The notes under the pieces were generated by a model, which did no database searches, was not told the origin of the DNA, and was given only the letters and a program-made list of their open reading frames with translations. 64,000 bases of DNA from Bradyrhizobium sp. CCH5-F6. GTDB lineage: Bacteria > Pseudomonadota > Alphaproteobacteria > Rhizobiales > Xanthobacteraceae. The translations under genes were made by a program, and so were the position numbers. Positions 25,842-34,511 of the stretch are shown here, in pieces. The stretch's first letter is position 1; every line of letters begins with the position of its first letter. The stretch is taken from assembly GCF_001556045.1 (NCBI RefSeq), contig NZ_LSIC01000177.1, positions 1 to 64,000 of the forward strand, written 5' to 3'.

Positions 25842-28800
25842 TCCGGTTGCTCCTCGAATACGCCGTGGCGGGGCTTGCCGTCATTCCCTTTGCGCAGCCA
25901 GGCGAAGAGATAGGGCACGATCAGCAATGTCGTCGGGGTCGCGAACAGCAGCCCGCCGATGACGGCACGCGCGAGCGCCGCGTTCTGCTCCTCCCCCGGG
26001 CCTCCGATCGCCATCGGGATCATGCCCACGATCATCGCGGCGGCCGTCATCAGCACGGGGCGTATTCGGGTGCGGCCTGCACTCAGTGCAGCCTCGAACG
26101 CGGACTGCCCGTTCAACTGCGCCTCACGCGCGAAGGTCACGAGCAGGATCGAGTTGGCCGACGCGACGCCCACCGCCATGATCGCGCCCATCAGCGAAGG
26201 CACGTTCAGTGTCGTGCCGGTGATGAACAGCATCGTCACGATACCGCACAACGTTGCCGGCAACGCCATGATGACGACGAAGGGGTCGCCGAAATTCTGG
26301 TAGTTCACGACCATCAGCATGTAGACCAGGATGGCGGCGAACAGCAGCCCGATCCCGAGATCGCGGAACGACTGGTGCATGCTTTCGATCTGTCCCAGCA
26401 CCTGAATGGAATTTCCCGGCTGGAGTTGCTTGCGAAGCGTCGTCGTCACCTTGTCGATATCGGCCGCGACGCTGCCGAGATCGCGGCCCTGCACGCTCGC
26501 ATAGACATCGTACACCGGCTGCACATTGGCCTGGTTCAAATTGGTCGGCACAGTGCCGCGCTTGAACGTCGCGACATTGCTGAGCAGACCAGGTACCGTC
26601 TGCCCGCTCGCCGCGAGCGAGGTCGAGACCGGCGTGTTTCCCAGCGCGTTGAGCGAGTTATCCCTGTACTCCGGCGTCTGAACGGCGAGATAATAGGGGA
26701 TGCCCGACGTCGGATCGGTCCAGAAGTTCGGCGAGACCTGGGCCGACGAACCGAGGCTGACATTGATGTTGGTCGCCACCGTGCTGGCATTCAGTCCGAG
26801 TTGCGCGGCCCTGGTGCGGTCGATGTCGGCGTAGAATGCGGGAGCGTCGACCTCCTGCTGAAGATGCGCATCGACGATGCCCGGAATGCCCGCCAGGTTC
26901 TTCTGCAGTTCCTTCGCCACCGCCAGGTTGTTGGCGCCGTAGCCGACGGTACGCACGTCGATCTGCGCCGGCAGGCCGAAATTCAGGATCTGGGTGACGA
27001 TATCGGCCGCCTGGAAATAGAAGACGTCCTCGGGAAATGCCGCCGGCAAGACTTGACGCAGCTTCTTGACGTAGTCGGCGGTCGGCTTGTGGCCTTCCTT
27101 CAACGATATGAGGATCGTGCCGTCGTTCACCCCGATCGTCGAACCGTCGGTGAATGCCAGATTATAGGAGCGCGCCGGAAGCCCGATATTGTCGACGATC
27201 AGCGCCCGGTCCTTTTCCGGAATGACCTTGCGGATCTTGTCCTCGACCGCCTGGAAGATCGCCTCGGTGCTCTCGATGCGCGTCCCGGCTGGCGCCCGCA
27301 CATGGAGCTGGATCTGACCGCCGTCGATCAGCGGGTAGAAGTCGCGGCCCACGCAGACGAACATCACGCCCCCGAGTGCCAGCACGAACACCGCGACGAC
27401 CGGCACGATCCTGCGACGCCGGAGCAGGGTCGTCAGAAGCCCGGAATAGCCGTTGCGCAGGCGCTCGAAGCCGCGCTCGAACATGGCTGACGCCCTGGAG
27501 AACGCGCCGGACGGCCTCTCGCCGTCGCCATGGCGGCGCTCGCTTTTCAACAGCAGGCCGATCGTGATCGGCGTGAGTGTCCGCGACAGCCCGTACGACG
27601 CCAGCATCGCAAACACCACCGCGAGGCCGAGCGGCGTGAAGAGGTACTTGGCCGGTCCTTCGAGGAACACGACGGAAGTGAAGACGCAGCTGATGGCGAG
27701 CGTGGAGACCAGCGTCGGCACGGCGATCTCGGCCGCGCCGTGCAGGGTCGCCTCCGACAGCGGCAGCCCCTCCTCGGTCCACAGCCGATGCGTGTTCTCG
27801 ATCGTCACCGTGGAATCGTCGACCAGGATGCCCACGGCGAGGGCCAGGCCGCCCAGCGTCATCGTGTTGAGCGTCTCGCCCAGGAAATGCAGGACGATCA
27901 GCGAAGAGAGCATCGCGAGCGGGATCGAGATCAGGACCACGAGCGTGGAGCGCCAAGACCCCAGGAACACGAGGATCATCAGCGCCGTGAGGCCGGCCGA
28001 GATTGCGCCTTCGCGCAGCACGCCGTTGACCGAATGCGTGACGAAGACCGACTGATCGAACAATTCGTTGATCTTCAGTCCGGCCGGGGCGGACGCTCGA
28101 ATCGACTTCAATGCGTGCTTGACGCCGTTGACAACGGCGAGCGTCGAGGCGTTGCCGTTCTTGATCACGCTGAGCAGAACTGCGCGCTGACCGTCTTCGC
28201 GAACGATGTTCTGCTGGACCTGGGACCCGTCGCGGACCTGGGCAACATCCTTCAGCAGGATGGTCGCGCCGTTCGCGAACTTGACCGGGATCATGTTGAG
28301 ATCCTTGATCGAGGCCGGCGTCGCGTTGGTCAGAACGGCGTACTGGGTATTGCCGATCTTCGCCGTACCGGTCGGCAACGTCAGGTTCTGGGTGTTCACG
28401 GCATTGACGATGTCGAGCGGCGTCAACCCGCGCGACAGAAGCTTGTTCGGGTCGATGTCGACCATGATCTGGCGGTACTTGCCGCCCGCAGGCGTCGGCA
28501 GCGTCACGCCGGGAACCGGGGCGAGCTGCTGTCGGATCCGGTAGATGCCGAAGTCGTATAATTGCTTCTCGTCGAGCTTGTCGGATTGGAGGCTGAGCTG
28601 CAGCACCGGCACGCTCGAGGCGTTGAACTGCACGATGACCGGCGGCTGGATCCCCGGCGGCATCAGGGCGCGGATCGCGTTGGTCGCGGAGACGATCTGC
28701 GAGATCGCGAGATCGAGGTTGACGTCCGGCTGGAAATAGATCTTCTGAACCGACAGGCCGTTGAGCGTCTGTGCCTCGATATTCTTGATGCCGCTGACGT

Positions 28801-29020
28801 TGGCGCTGATCGAGTACTGGCTATACGTGCTGACGCGCTGCTCCATCTCCGGCGTCGACAGGCCGGTATAGCTCCAGATCACAGTGACGACCGGGATGCG
28901 GATCTCGGGAAAGATGTCCGTCGGCATCGACCAGACCGCGATGCCGCCGAGAAACAGGATCAGCGCCGCGAGCACATAGAACGTGTGCGGAAAGCGGAGC
29001 GCAAAGCGGACAATTCCCAT
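25838..29020 (-). CDS. RND-family efflux pump permease (AcrB/MdtB type)
   Basis: A roughly 1060-residue inner-membrane pump starting MGIVRFALRFPHTFYVL. Its 12-TM layout has two large periplasmic loops. The proton-relay aspartates are in GILVDDSTVTIENTHR near residue 405, and the C-terminal half repeats the pattern (MGAIMAVGVASANSILLV). The second half has ASANS in place of the DD pair, as is usual. A longer TTG-initiated frame to 29089 is less likely. Substrate range is not predictable. It is the first gene of the three-gene operon. Confidence 0.93.
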   Translation of the reverse strand: MGIVRFALRFPHTFYVLAALILFLGGIAVWSMPTDIFPEIRIPVVTVIWSYTGLSTPEMEQRVSTYSQYSISANVSGIKNIEAQTLNGLSVQKIYFQPDVNLDLAISQIVSATNAIRALMPPGIQPPVIVQFNASSVPVLQLSLQSDKLDEKQLYDFGIYRIRQQLAPVPGVTLPTPAGGKYRQIMVDIDPNKLLSRGLTPLDIVNAVNTQNLTLPTGTAKIGNTQYAVLTNATPASIKDLNMIPVKFANGATILLKDVAQVRDGSQVQQNIVREDGQRAVLLSVIKNGNASTLAVVNGVKHALKSIRASAPAGLKINELFDQSVFVTHSVNGVLREGAISAGLTALMILVFLGSWRSTLVVLISIPLAMLSSLIVLHFLGETLNTMTLGGLALAVGILVDDSTVTIENTHRLWTEEGLPLSEATLHGAAEIAVPTLVSTLAISCVFTSVVFLEGPAKYLFTPLGLAVVFAMLASYGLSRTLTPITIGLLLKSERRHGDGERPSGAFSRASAMFERGFERLRNGYSGLLTTLLRRRRIVPVVAVFVLALGGVMFVCVGRDFYPLIDGGQIQLHVRAPAGTRIESTEAIFQAVEDKIRKVIPEKDRALIVDNIGLPARSYNLAFTDGSTIGVNDGTILISLKEGHKPTADYVKKLRQVLPAAFPEDVFYFQAADIVTQILNFGLPAQIDVRTVGYGANNLAVAKELQKNLAGIPGIVDAHLQQEVDAPAFYADIDRTRAAQLGLNASTVATNINVSLGSSAQVSPNFWTDPTSGIPYYLAVQTPEYRDNSLNALGNTPVSTSLAASGQTVPGLLSNVATFKRGTVPTNLNQANVQPVYDVYASVQGRDLGSVAADIDKVTTTLRKQLQPGNSIQVLGQIESMHQSFRDLGIGLLFAAILVYMLMVVNYQNFGDPFVVIMALPATLCGIVTMLFITGTTLNVPSLMGAIMAVGVASANSILLVTFAREAQLNGQSAFEAALSAGRTRIRPVLMTAAAMIVGMIPMAIGGPGEEQNAALARAVIGGLLFATPTTLLIVPYLFAWLRKGNDGKPRHGVFEEQPE

Positions 29021-29160
29021 GATGACGACCGATCGGAGCAGGTTGCGCGAGATATCAGGCCAGTTGGCGATCGACGCGCTGCGTTGCAAATGAAAAGGAG
29101 TTCAGGCACCCCGAGTCTTTGGGCCGCCTCCCGGTCGAAGCATCGCCGCGTCGCGGGCGT

Positions 29161-30162
29161 TCAGGGCGCGGCGACCTCCTCGAGCCGCGAGCGCAGGACA
29201 CGGCCGGGACGGTCGCCCGCCATCGAGGCTCGCGATGCACTCTGCTCTCGTCCGCGAGCGAGCGCCGCAACCTGCGTGGCACGGATGGTCGCCTGCTTCA
29301 CCTTCGCAAACGCGCGGATCTCGATCTGGCGAACGCGTTCGCTGGAGATCGAAAGCTCGCGGGCGAGCTGATCGAGAGTCGGGGGGCGCTCCGCCAATCT
29401 CCTTGCCTCGATCACTCGCCGCTCGCGCCCCGTGAGGCCATTCAGCGCAACGCGCAGGGCGTCGGCCTGACGCTCCATCTGATCCCGATCGGCAAGGACG
29501 GTCTCGGCGTCATTCGCCTCATCCACCAGCAGGGCCTCCCACTCGGTACTCTGCTCATCGCCGCCAACCCGCGCATTCAGCGAGAGGTCGCCGTGCAGGC
29601 GGCAATCCATTTCGATCACGTCGCGTGCCGAAACTTCAAGGTTCGCGGCGATTACCTCGGCGACATCGGGCGTCAGCCTCGCCGTCCCGTCCCTGTTGAC
29701 CTTTCTCATCTCGCCGCGAAGACGGAAAAACAGCTTCTTCTGGGCAGCCGTCGTTCCGATCTTGACCAGCGACCAGGAGCGCAGGATGTATTCGTGAATG
29801 GCGGCCTTGATCCACCACGTCGCATAGGTGGAAAATCGCGAGTTTCTCCCCGGCTCGAACCGGGACGCGGCAATCACCAACCCGAGATTGGCCTCGGCCG
29901 TGAGATCGGCGAAGGGGAGACCGTATCCCCTGTAAGTCCGGGCGACCTTGGCGGCGAGCCGGAGATGGCTGGTGACGAGCGCGTTCGCGGCCTCGCTGTC
30001 CCTCGTCTCCTGCCAGCGACGCGCGAGCTCCTGCTCCTGCTCCCGCTCGAGCAGCTGATACCGGCCGATGACGGCGGAATATGCATTGAAAACACCGGCC
30101 GCCGTCCGTCGGCCCGGCGCGTCCATATCGATCTTGTTCAAACCCGCTTGGTGCGTTGACAT
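29161..30162 (-). CDS. RpoH-family (sigma-32) RNA polymerase sigma factor
   Basis: Region 2 includes LVTSHLRLAAKVARTYRGYG and FSTYATWWIKAAIHEYILRS. The RpoH box is AAQKKLFFRLRGEM. Region 4 is LTGRERRVIEARRL with the helix-turn-helix LDQLARELSISSERVRQIE. The start at 30162 (MSTHQAG) is supported by GGAGCAGAGC. A basic tail of about 35 residues follows region 4. Alphaproteobacteria carry several RpoH paralogues for heat, oxidative or envelope stress; this may be an accessory one. It lies 140 bp upstream of the RND operon on the same strand. Confidence 0.9.
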   Translation of the reverse strand: MSTHQAGLNKIDMDAPGRRTAAGVFNAYSAVIGRYQLLEREQEQELARRWQETRDSEAANALVTSHLRLAAKVARTYRGYGLPFADLTAEANLGLVIAASRFEPGRNSRFSTYATWWIKAAIHEYILRSWSLVKIGTTAAQKKLFFRLRGEMRKVNRDGTARLTPDVAEVIAANLEVSARDVIEMDCRLHGDLSLNARVGGDEQSTEWEALLVDEANDAETVLADRDQMERQADALRVALNGLTGRERRVIEARRLAERPPTLDQLARELSISSERVRQIEIRAFAKVKQATIRATQVAALARGREQSASRASMAGDRPGRVLRSRLEEVAAP

Positions 30163-30377
30163 GCTCTGCTCCAACTTTCTCATCGACGAACGGAACGTAA
30201 GAGCCTTCCGAAGGCCGGCACCAGTAAATTGGACTTAACAAGCCTGAATTCGCTTTCAGAGAACTCGACGTTCTTTTCGCTTCGCACGTCTCGCGCGCGG
30301 CAGCGATGGTCACATCGACGCGAGGCTGGCGTGAAGCAGGCGACGGAGTTGGATGCAGTGGCGTCCCGTTCTGCTTC

Positions 30378-31733
30378 TCACAGCGGGGCGAGGATCTCCA
30401 CCCGTCCGCCGGGCGCCGGACAGACGGTCAGGCGGAAGCCGTGCAGCTTGACGATCGCGGCGACGAGGCTCAGCCCCAGTCCGACGCCGGGCGTATTGCG
30501 CATCTTGTCGGAACGATAGAACCGCCGCAGCACCGCCTCGCGCTCCCCCTCGCCGATGCCGGGGCCGGTATCGCTCACGCGCACGAGCGCGACCGTCTCC
30601 GCAGACACAAGCTCGAGCGTCACTCGCCCGCCCGCAGGAGTGAATTTCACGGCGTTGTCCACCAGATTGGCGATCGCCTCGAACAGCAGATCCCGGTCAC
30701 CGCGCACCTGGAGCTTGCGATGGATATTGACGCCGAGCGCGATGGCCTTGTCTTCGGCGATCGGCTCGTAGACGTCGCACACCTGCCGCAGGATTTCGTC
30801 GAGCGCGACGTCGCCGAAACCGGACGTGCGGCTGCTGCTCTCGATTTCGGCAAGACGCAGCAGCGCGGTGATGATCGCGAGCGACTGGTCGATGCCGGCG
30901 ATGGCCTTGTCCACGGTGTTCTGAAGGTCCTCCAGCGTGGCCGCGTGCGTCCGGCCGCGCTCCAGCGCGAGGCGAACCCGCGTGAGCGGCGTTCGGAGGT
31001 CGTGGGCGATGTCGTTGCCGACGCCGGCAAGCGCGGTGATCGTGGTCTCCATCTCGTCGAGCATGCCGTTGACGATCCCGGCGAGCCGCGCGAACGGATC
31101 GTCCGCATCGGCCTGTGGAAGCCGCTCGCGGAGATCGCCGGCCACGATGCGCTGAACGTGCCGGCTCACCTGCTCGACGCGTCGCTGAGCACGGATGCTC
31201 AGCCAGGCTCCAGCGAGCAGGCAGAGGCAGAATGCCGGCAGCAGGCCCAGCAACAGCGCCTGCCCGACGACGAGGGATATCTCGCGCGTCTCGTCGACAT
31301 TCCTCCCCAGCACGAGGATGTGTCCGCTGCCGAGCCGTTTGCCCGCGGCCTTGACGACGGCATCGCCAGCCAACGGCGGCCCGACCCCGGCGAGCCGGAC
31401 GCTCCGGACGGGCCCGCCGAGATCGAGACGCGGCGGCAATCGCTCGATGTTTCCGACGAGCCGATTGCCGGCCGCATCGAACAGGCCTGCATATTGCACG
31501 CCCCTGGAATCCTGCCTGAGATGATCGGAAATCGCGTCATCGAGGCGGCTAGGCGGCAGCTCGGCCATGAAGTCGAGCTGTGTCGCGATCATGCGGTCAG
31601 ACCGCATGACGAGGTAATCGTCGATCTTCCAGTAGATGAAGGCGAACAGCCCGGCGACGAACAGCGCCAGCGCGACTGCCGCCGCCGCGATCCATAGGAA
31701 CGTGTTGGAACGAATGAACTCCATCCGACGCAT
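30378..31733 (-). CDS. Sensor histidine kinase of an OmpR-type two-component system
   Basis: TM1 is near residues 13-35 and TM2 near 158-180, enclosing a periplasmic sensor of about 120 residues, followed by HAMP. The phospho-accepting His is in GNDIAHDLRTPLTRVRLAL. ATP-binding boxes are IANLVDNAVKFTPAGG, SDTGPGIGEGE and GVGLGLSLVAAIVKLHG. At 451 residues it is complete. It follows its response regulator by 16 bp on the same strand. The signal is unknown. Confidence 0.93.
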   Translation of the reverse strand: MRRMEFIRSNTFLWIAAAAVALALFVAGLFAFIYWKIDDYLVMRSDRMIATQLDFMAELPPSRLDDAISDHLRQDSRGVQYAGLFDAAGNRLVGNIERLPPRLDLGGPVRSVRLAGVGPPLAGDAVVKAAGKRLGSGHILVLGRNVDETREISLVVGQALLLGLLPAFCLCLLAGAWLSIRAQRRVEQVSRHVQRIVAGDLRERLPQADADDPFARLAGIVNGMLDEMETTITALAGVGNDIAHDLRTPLTRVRLALERGRTHAATLEDLQNTVDKAIAGIDQSLAIITALLRLAEIESSSRTSGFGDVALDEILRQVCDVYEPIAEDKAIALGVNIHRKLQVRGDRDLLFEAIANLVDNAVKFTPAGGRVTLELVSAETVALVRVSDTGPGIGEGEREAVLRRFYRSDKMRNTPGVGLGLSLVAAIVKLHGFRLTVCPAPGGRVEILAPL

Positions 31734-31749
31734 CGATCCGCCTCGGCTT

Positions 31750-32427
31750 TCAGCGAACCCGCAGGATGAACCCCGATCCGCGAACGTTGTGAATGAGCTG
31801 CGCTTCGCCAGGGCCGTCGACCTTGTGCCGGAGACGGCCCATGTGCACGTCGATGAGATTAGTTGTCGCCGGCACGAACTTGTAGTTCCAGACCTCCTCG
31901 AGCAGCATCGCGCGCGTCAGCAGCTGATCGCTCCGCCGCATCATGTATTCGAGCAGGCGGAATTCTCGCGGCAGCAGATCGATCTCGCGCTCGCCGCGCC
32001 GCGCCGTCCGCTCGATCAGGTCCAGCTCGAGCGGCCCGGCATGCAGCGTGGTCTCGCGGCTGTCGATCGGACGGCGCAGCAGCGCCTCCACCCGCGCGAC
32101 GAGCTCGATCAGTGCGAACGGCTTGGTGAGATAGTCGTCTCCGCCGACTCGCAATCCGCGCACCCTGTCGTCGACTGCGCCGAGCGCGCTCAGCACCAGC
32201 ACCGGGGTCCTGACCTGATCCTTGCGCAAGGCCTCGATGACGGTGAGCCCGTCCATTCCGGGCAGCATGCGGTCGACGATCAGCGCGTCGGGAGACGATT
32301 CCCGCGCATAGTCGAGTCCCCCGATGCCGTCGGGCGCCCATCGCACCTCGAACCCGTGCTCGGTGAGCTCGGACACGATCGCGTCGGCGGTCTCGGTGTC
32401 GTCCTCGATCAGGAGAATTTGCGTCAT
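31750..32427 (-). CDS. OmpR-family response regulator
   Basis: The receiver domain has the acidic pair in LLIEDD, the phospho-Asp in DALIVDRMLPGMDG, LSALG, and the Lys in DYLTKPFALIEL. The winged helix has EFRLLEYMMRRSDQLLTR and VDVHMGRLRHKVD-like sequence at the end. ATG 32427 (MTQILLIEDD) is the standard start; the frame extends to 32502 with a basic leader that does not fit the family. It is first in a two-gene operon with the kinase. Confidence 0.93.
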   Translation of the reverse strand: MTQILLIEDDTETADAIVSELTEHGFEVRWAPDGIGGLDYARESSPDALIVDRMLPGMDGLTVIEALRKDQVRTPVLVLSALGAVDDRVRGLRVGGDDYLTKPFALIELVARVEALLRRPIDSRETTLHAGPLELDLIERTARRGEREIDLLPREFRLLEYMMRRSDQLLTRAMLLEEVWNYKFVPATTNLIDVHMGRLRHKVDGPGEAQLIHNVRGSGFILRVR

Positions 32428-32893
32428 GGTGCTGGCCCCACGAGCTGCGAGACGAGACCGACGGCGCCGCACGGGTTCGCTGGTCCGGGACGACATGGTC
32501 AACGTCTTTCCCGGCGGAACACACAGCGGAGGACCGTCATGCGATGCGCCACAGGCTCGTTACCTAGATAGTCCCGCGCAAGACCGAGCACCATTAAATA
32601 TCGTGTTAGGAAATCCGGTCGCGCCGCCGGCGGCAGCGGCGCGCAGGCGTCCGGATCTGCCGTTGCCGCGATCATCTCTCGTCTCCCTGCAGCAGGACGC
32701 CTTCACACTTATGTAGTTCGCCGCCCGATGGTAGGCGCCGGCATCGCAAACCTTGCGGGTTTGCACGACAACGCCGCAATCACGGGCCGTTGATGACCGG
32801 TGAGCATTTCGTGCGTTTGGTTCCCGCGGGGCCGTTCGCACCTCATGTTGCAAGCCGGCATGGACTGGCTGCTGTCATATAAGGAGAATCCCC
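32428..32893. other. 466-bp divergent intergenic region, no gene seen
   Basis: It separates the response-regulator gene from the small exported gene at 32894. A GCAAACC/GGTTTGC hairpin (32746-32764, 5-nt loop) is present, about 130 bp before the next start. No ORF has family support. Confidence 0.45.
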
Positions 32894-33139
32894 ATGACCA
32901 CCCTCAAGCTGTTCTCGACCGGACTGATCGCAATCGCGATGCTCGCCGGACCCGCCATGGCGCGTACGAACCACACCGTCGCACGATCATCCGCCATGCA
33001 AGCCGAGCCGGTCGCATCCCAGGGGCTCGTCTATCAGGGCGGTAGCGCCTGCGTTCCGGCGCCGCGCGTCGGCGCGTTCGCGACGGCGCCGTGGACCGGC
33101 AACAACGTTCCCTGCGAGCCGGGCACCGGCGGCCTCTGA
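32894..33139 (+). CDS. Small exported protein of unknown function
   Basis: An 81-residue protein with AAGGAG upstream of the ATG. The Sec signal is MTTLKLFSTGLIAIAMLAG, cleaved near AMA-RTNH. The mature part has two cysteines (SACVPAP and VPCEPG) that could form a disulfide. It is followed by a textbook terminator at 33187, so it is probably a single-gene unit. The family is not recognised. Confidence 0.65.
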   Translation: MTTLKLFSTGLIAIAMLAGPAMARTNHTVARSSAMQAEPVASQGLVYQGGSACVPAPRVGAFATAPWTGNNVPCEPGTGGL

Positions 33140-33186
33140 TTTCCGACGATGGCGCGGTCGGGCGAACGGCCCGGCCGTCCGCAGCA

Positions 33187-33220
33187 GGCGGGCCCAATAT
33201 CGGGCCCGCCTTTTCCTTTT
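33187..33220 (+). terminator. Rho-independent terminator
   Basis: GGCGGGCCC (33187-33195) pairs perfectly with GGGCCCGCC (33202-33210) around a 6-nt loop and is followed by TTTTCCTTTT. It ends the transcript of the small exported gene at 32894. Confidence 0.85.
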
Positions 33221-33400
33221 GCGAAGCGCGTCAATTCCAGCCAGATCGTTTCGCTCCTGCGCCGCTCTCCGCGTCTGACATCGAATTCAATGGGATCGTC
33301 CCGCGAGGTCCCTATCTCCTTTCATGACGGGGGCTTTCCGACGGCACGAGGCTGCAGCGATGGCAATCGGCCGGGCATACGGACACGAAAGGAATCTCAC

Positions 33401-33781
33401 ATGAAACGAGCATTGATGATCCTGGCGACGGCGGCACTTGCATCGGCGCTGACGGTCGGAACGGCCGAGGCTCGCGGCGGTGGCGGCGGCCACGGCGGCT
33501 TCGGCGGTGGCGGCTTCGGCGGACATGCGGGCTTTGGCGGCGGCGCACATTTCGGCGGCATGGGACATGCCGGCGGATTCGGCGGCGGCCGGTTCGGCGG
33601 TGGCACGCGGTTCGGCGGAGAACACCTCGGCTTCGGCGGCCATGTCGGCGGCCTGCGCCAGCACGCGTTTCACCGCTACGGCGGCTTCGTCCCCGGATAT
33701 GGTTTCTACGGCGCCTATCCGGATTGCTATGACTGGTACGAGCTGCATCCCGCCCAGCCGCTCCCCCTGAGCTGCAGCTAG
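33401..33781 (+). CDS. Gly/His-rich exported protein
   Basis: A 126-residue protein. AAAGGAATCTCAC precedes the ATG. The signal peptide runs to about TAEA-RGGG (residue 24). The next 60 residues are Gly/Phe/His-rich repeats of the HGGFGGGGFGGH kind. The tail FYGAYPDCYDWYELHPAQPL has two cysteines, one in the tail and one near the end. Such proteins are common in Bradyrhizobium and are of unknown role; the histidines could bind metal (inference). Confidence 0.72.
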   Translation: MKRALMILATAALASALTVGTAEARGGGGGHGGFGGGGFGGHAGFGGGAHFGGMGHAGGFGGGRFGGGTRFGGEHLGFGGHVGGLRQHAFHRYGGFVPGYGFYGAYPDCYDWYELHPAQPLPLSCS

Positions 33782-33833
33782 GCCCAAGTCGGGCGCGGAT
33801 CAGATCGTCAGACTGCCGCCCGAGGCTGCCGCA

Positions 33834-34415
33834 TTGCTCGAGACTGCACTCGGCCATCTCCTTCGGGGCGAACGCGTCGCCGTCGTCGCCGAAGATCAAG
33901 AACTCAGTCCGAACGACGCGGCAGATATCCTTGGGATCTCCCGGCCTCTCGTCGTGCATCGCATGGACTCTGGCGATCTGCCCTTCCGATATGTCGGCAA
34001 GCACCGCCGTACGAAGGTACAGGATGTGTTGACGCTGAAGGCGAAGATGGAGGTCCTTGCTGCCGATGCAGAGGAAAACGAACTGACCGTGAGGAGGTCG
34101 ACGAAGAGCAACTCCTCCAACCGCGCCTCCGCGCCAAAGAATGTCGATCAACTCGTTCTTGGCACGACCAACGCTCCATACCGCCGGGCGATCACATCCC
34201 CTGATCTCGTGGCCCGCCTCAGATCGAGGGACTGGCAAAACTGGATCGCACACGTCGTCACGTTTTTCACGGAGGTGCGACCTGAACTCGTTTTGCAGTT
34301 CGCGCGGCTTCACGGCATTCGCATCAAGGATTTGTCTGCCGCCTATCGATCGATGAAGTCGGCCACTGGCGAGACCAGCCCTGCATTGGAGCGCGCACTT
34401 GAGCGGCTGGCGTAG
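33834..34415 (+). CDS. Excisionase-type HTH protein, probably 5'-truncated, with an unusual C-terminal extension
   Basis: Residues 1-75 match antitoxin-like DNA-binding proteins: LSPNDAADILGISRPLVVHR, then GDLPFRYVGKHRRTKVQDVL. The only in-frame start is TTG 33834. Coding-like sequence (DQIVRLPPEAAALLE) continues in frame upstream to about 33795 without any ATG or GTG, so the 5' end looks lost. After AADAEENELT the sequence runs another 100 residues (for example DWQNWIAHVVTFFTEVRPEL), which is not usual for the antitoxin family. No toxin gene follows. Confidence 0.5.
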   Translation: MLETALGHLLRGERVAVVAEDQELSPNDAADILGISRPLVVHRMDSGDLPFRYVGKHRRTKVQDVLTLKAKMEVLAADAEENELTVRRSTKSNSSNRASAPKNVDQLVLGTTNAPYRRAITSPDLVARLRSRDWQNWIAHVVTFFTEVRPELVLQFARLHGIRIKDLSAAYRSMKSATGETSPALERALERLA

Positions 34416-34511
34416 GCTCCTTGGTCGAACGCTCGATGGGCTTGCTGGCCTGGCGCGGCAGGGGCGGCCTGTGCCCGACTGGGTCCTGGGTGGTGGCACG
34501 GGAGACCACCC

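Noticed and set aside
25637..27490. 617-residue plus-strand ORF opposite the RND pump
   Set aside because: Arg/His-rich shadow of the pump gene, no recognisable domain.
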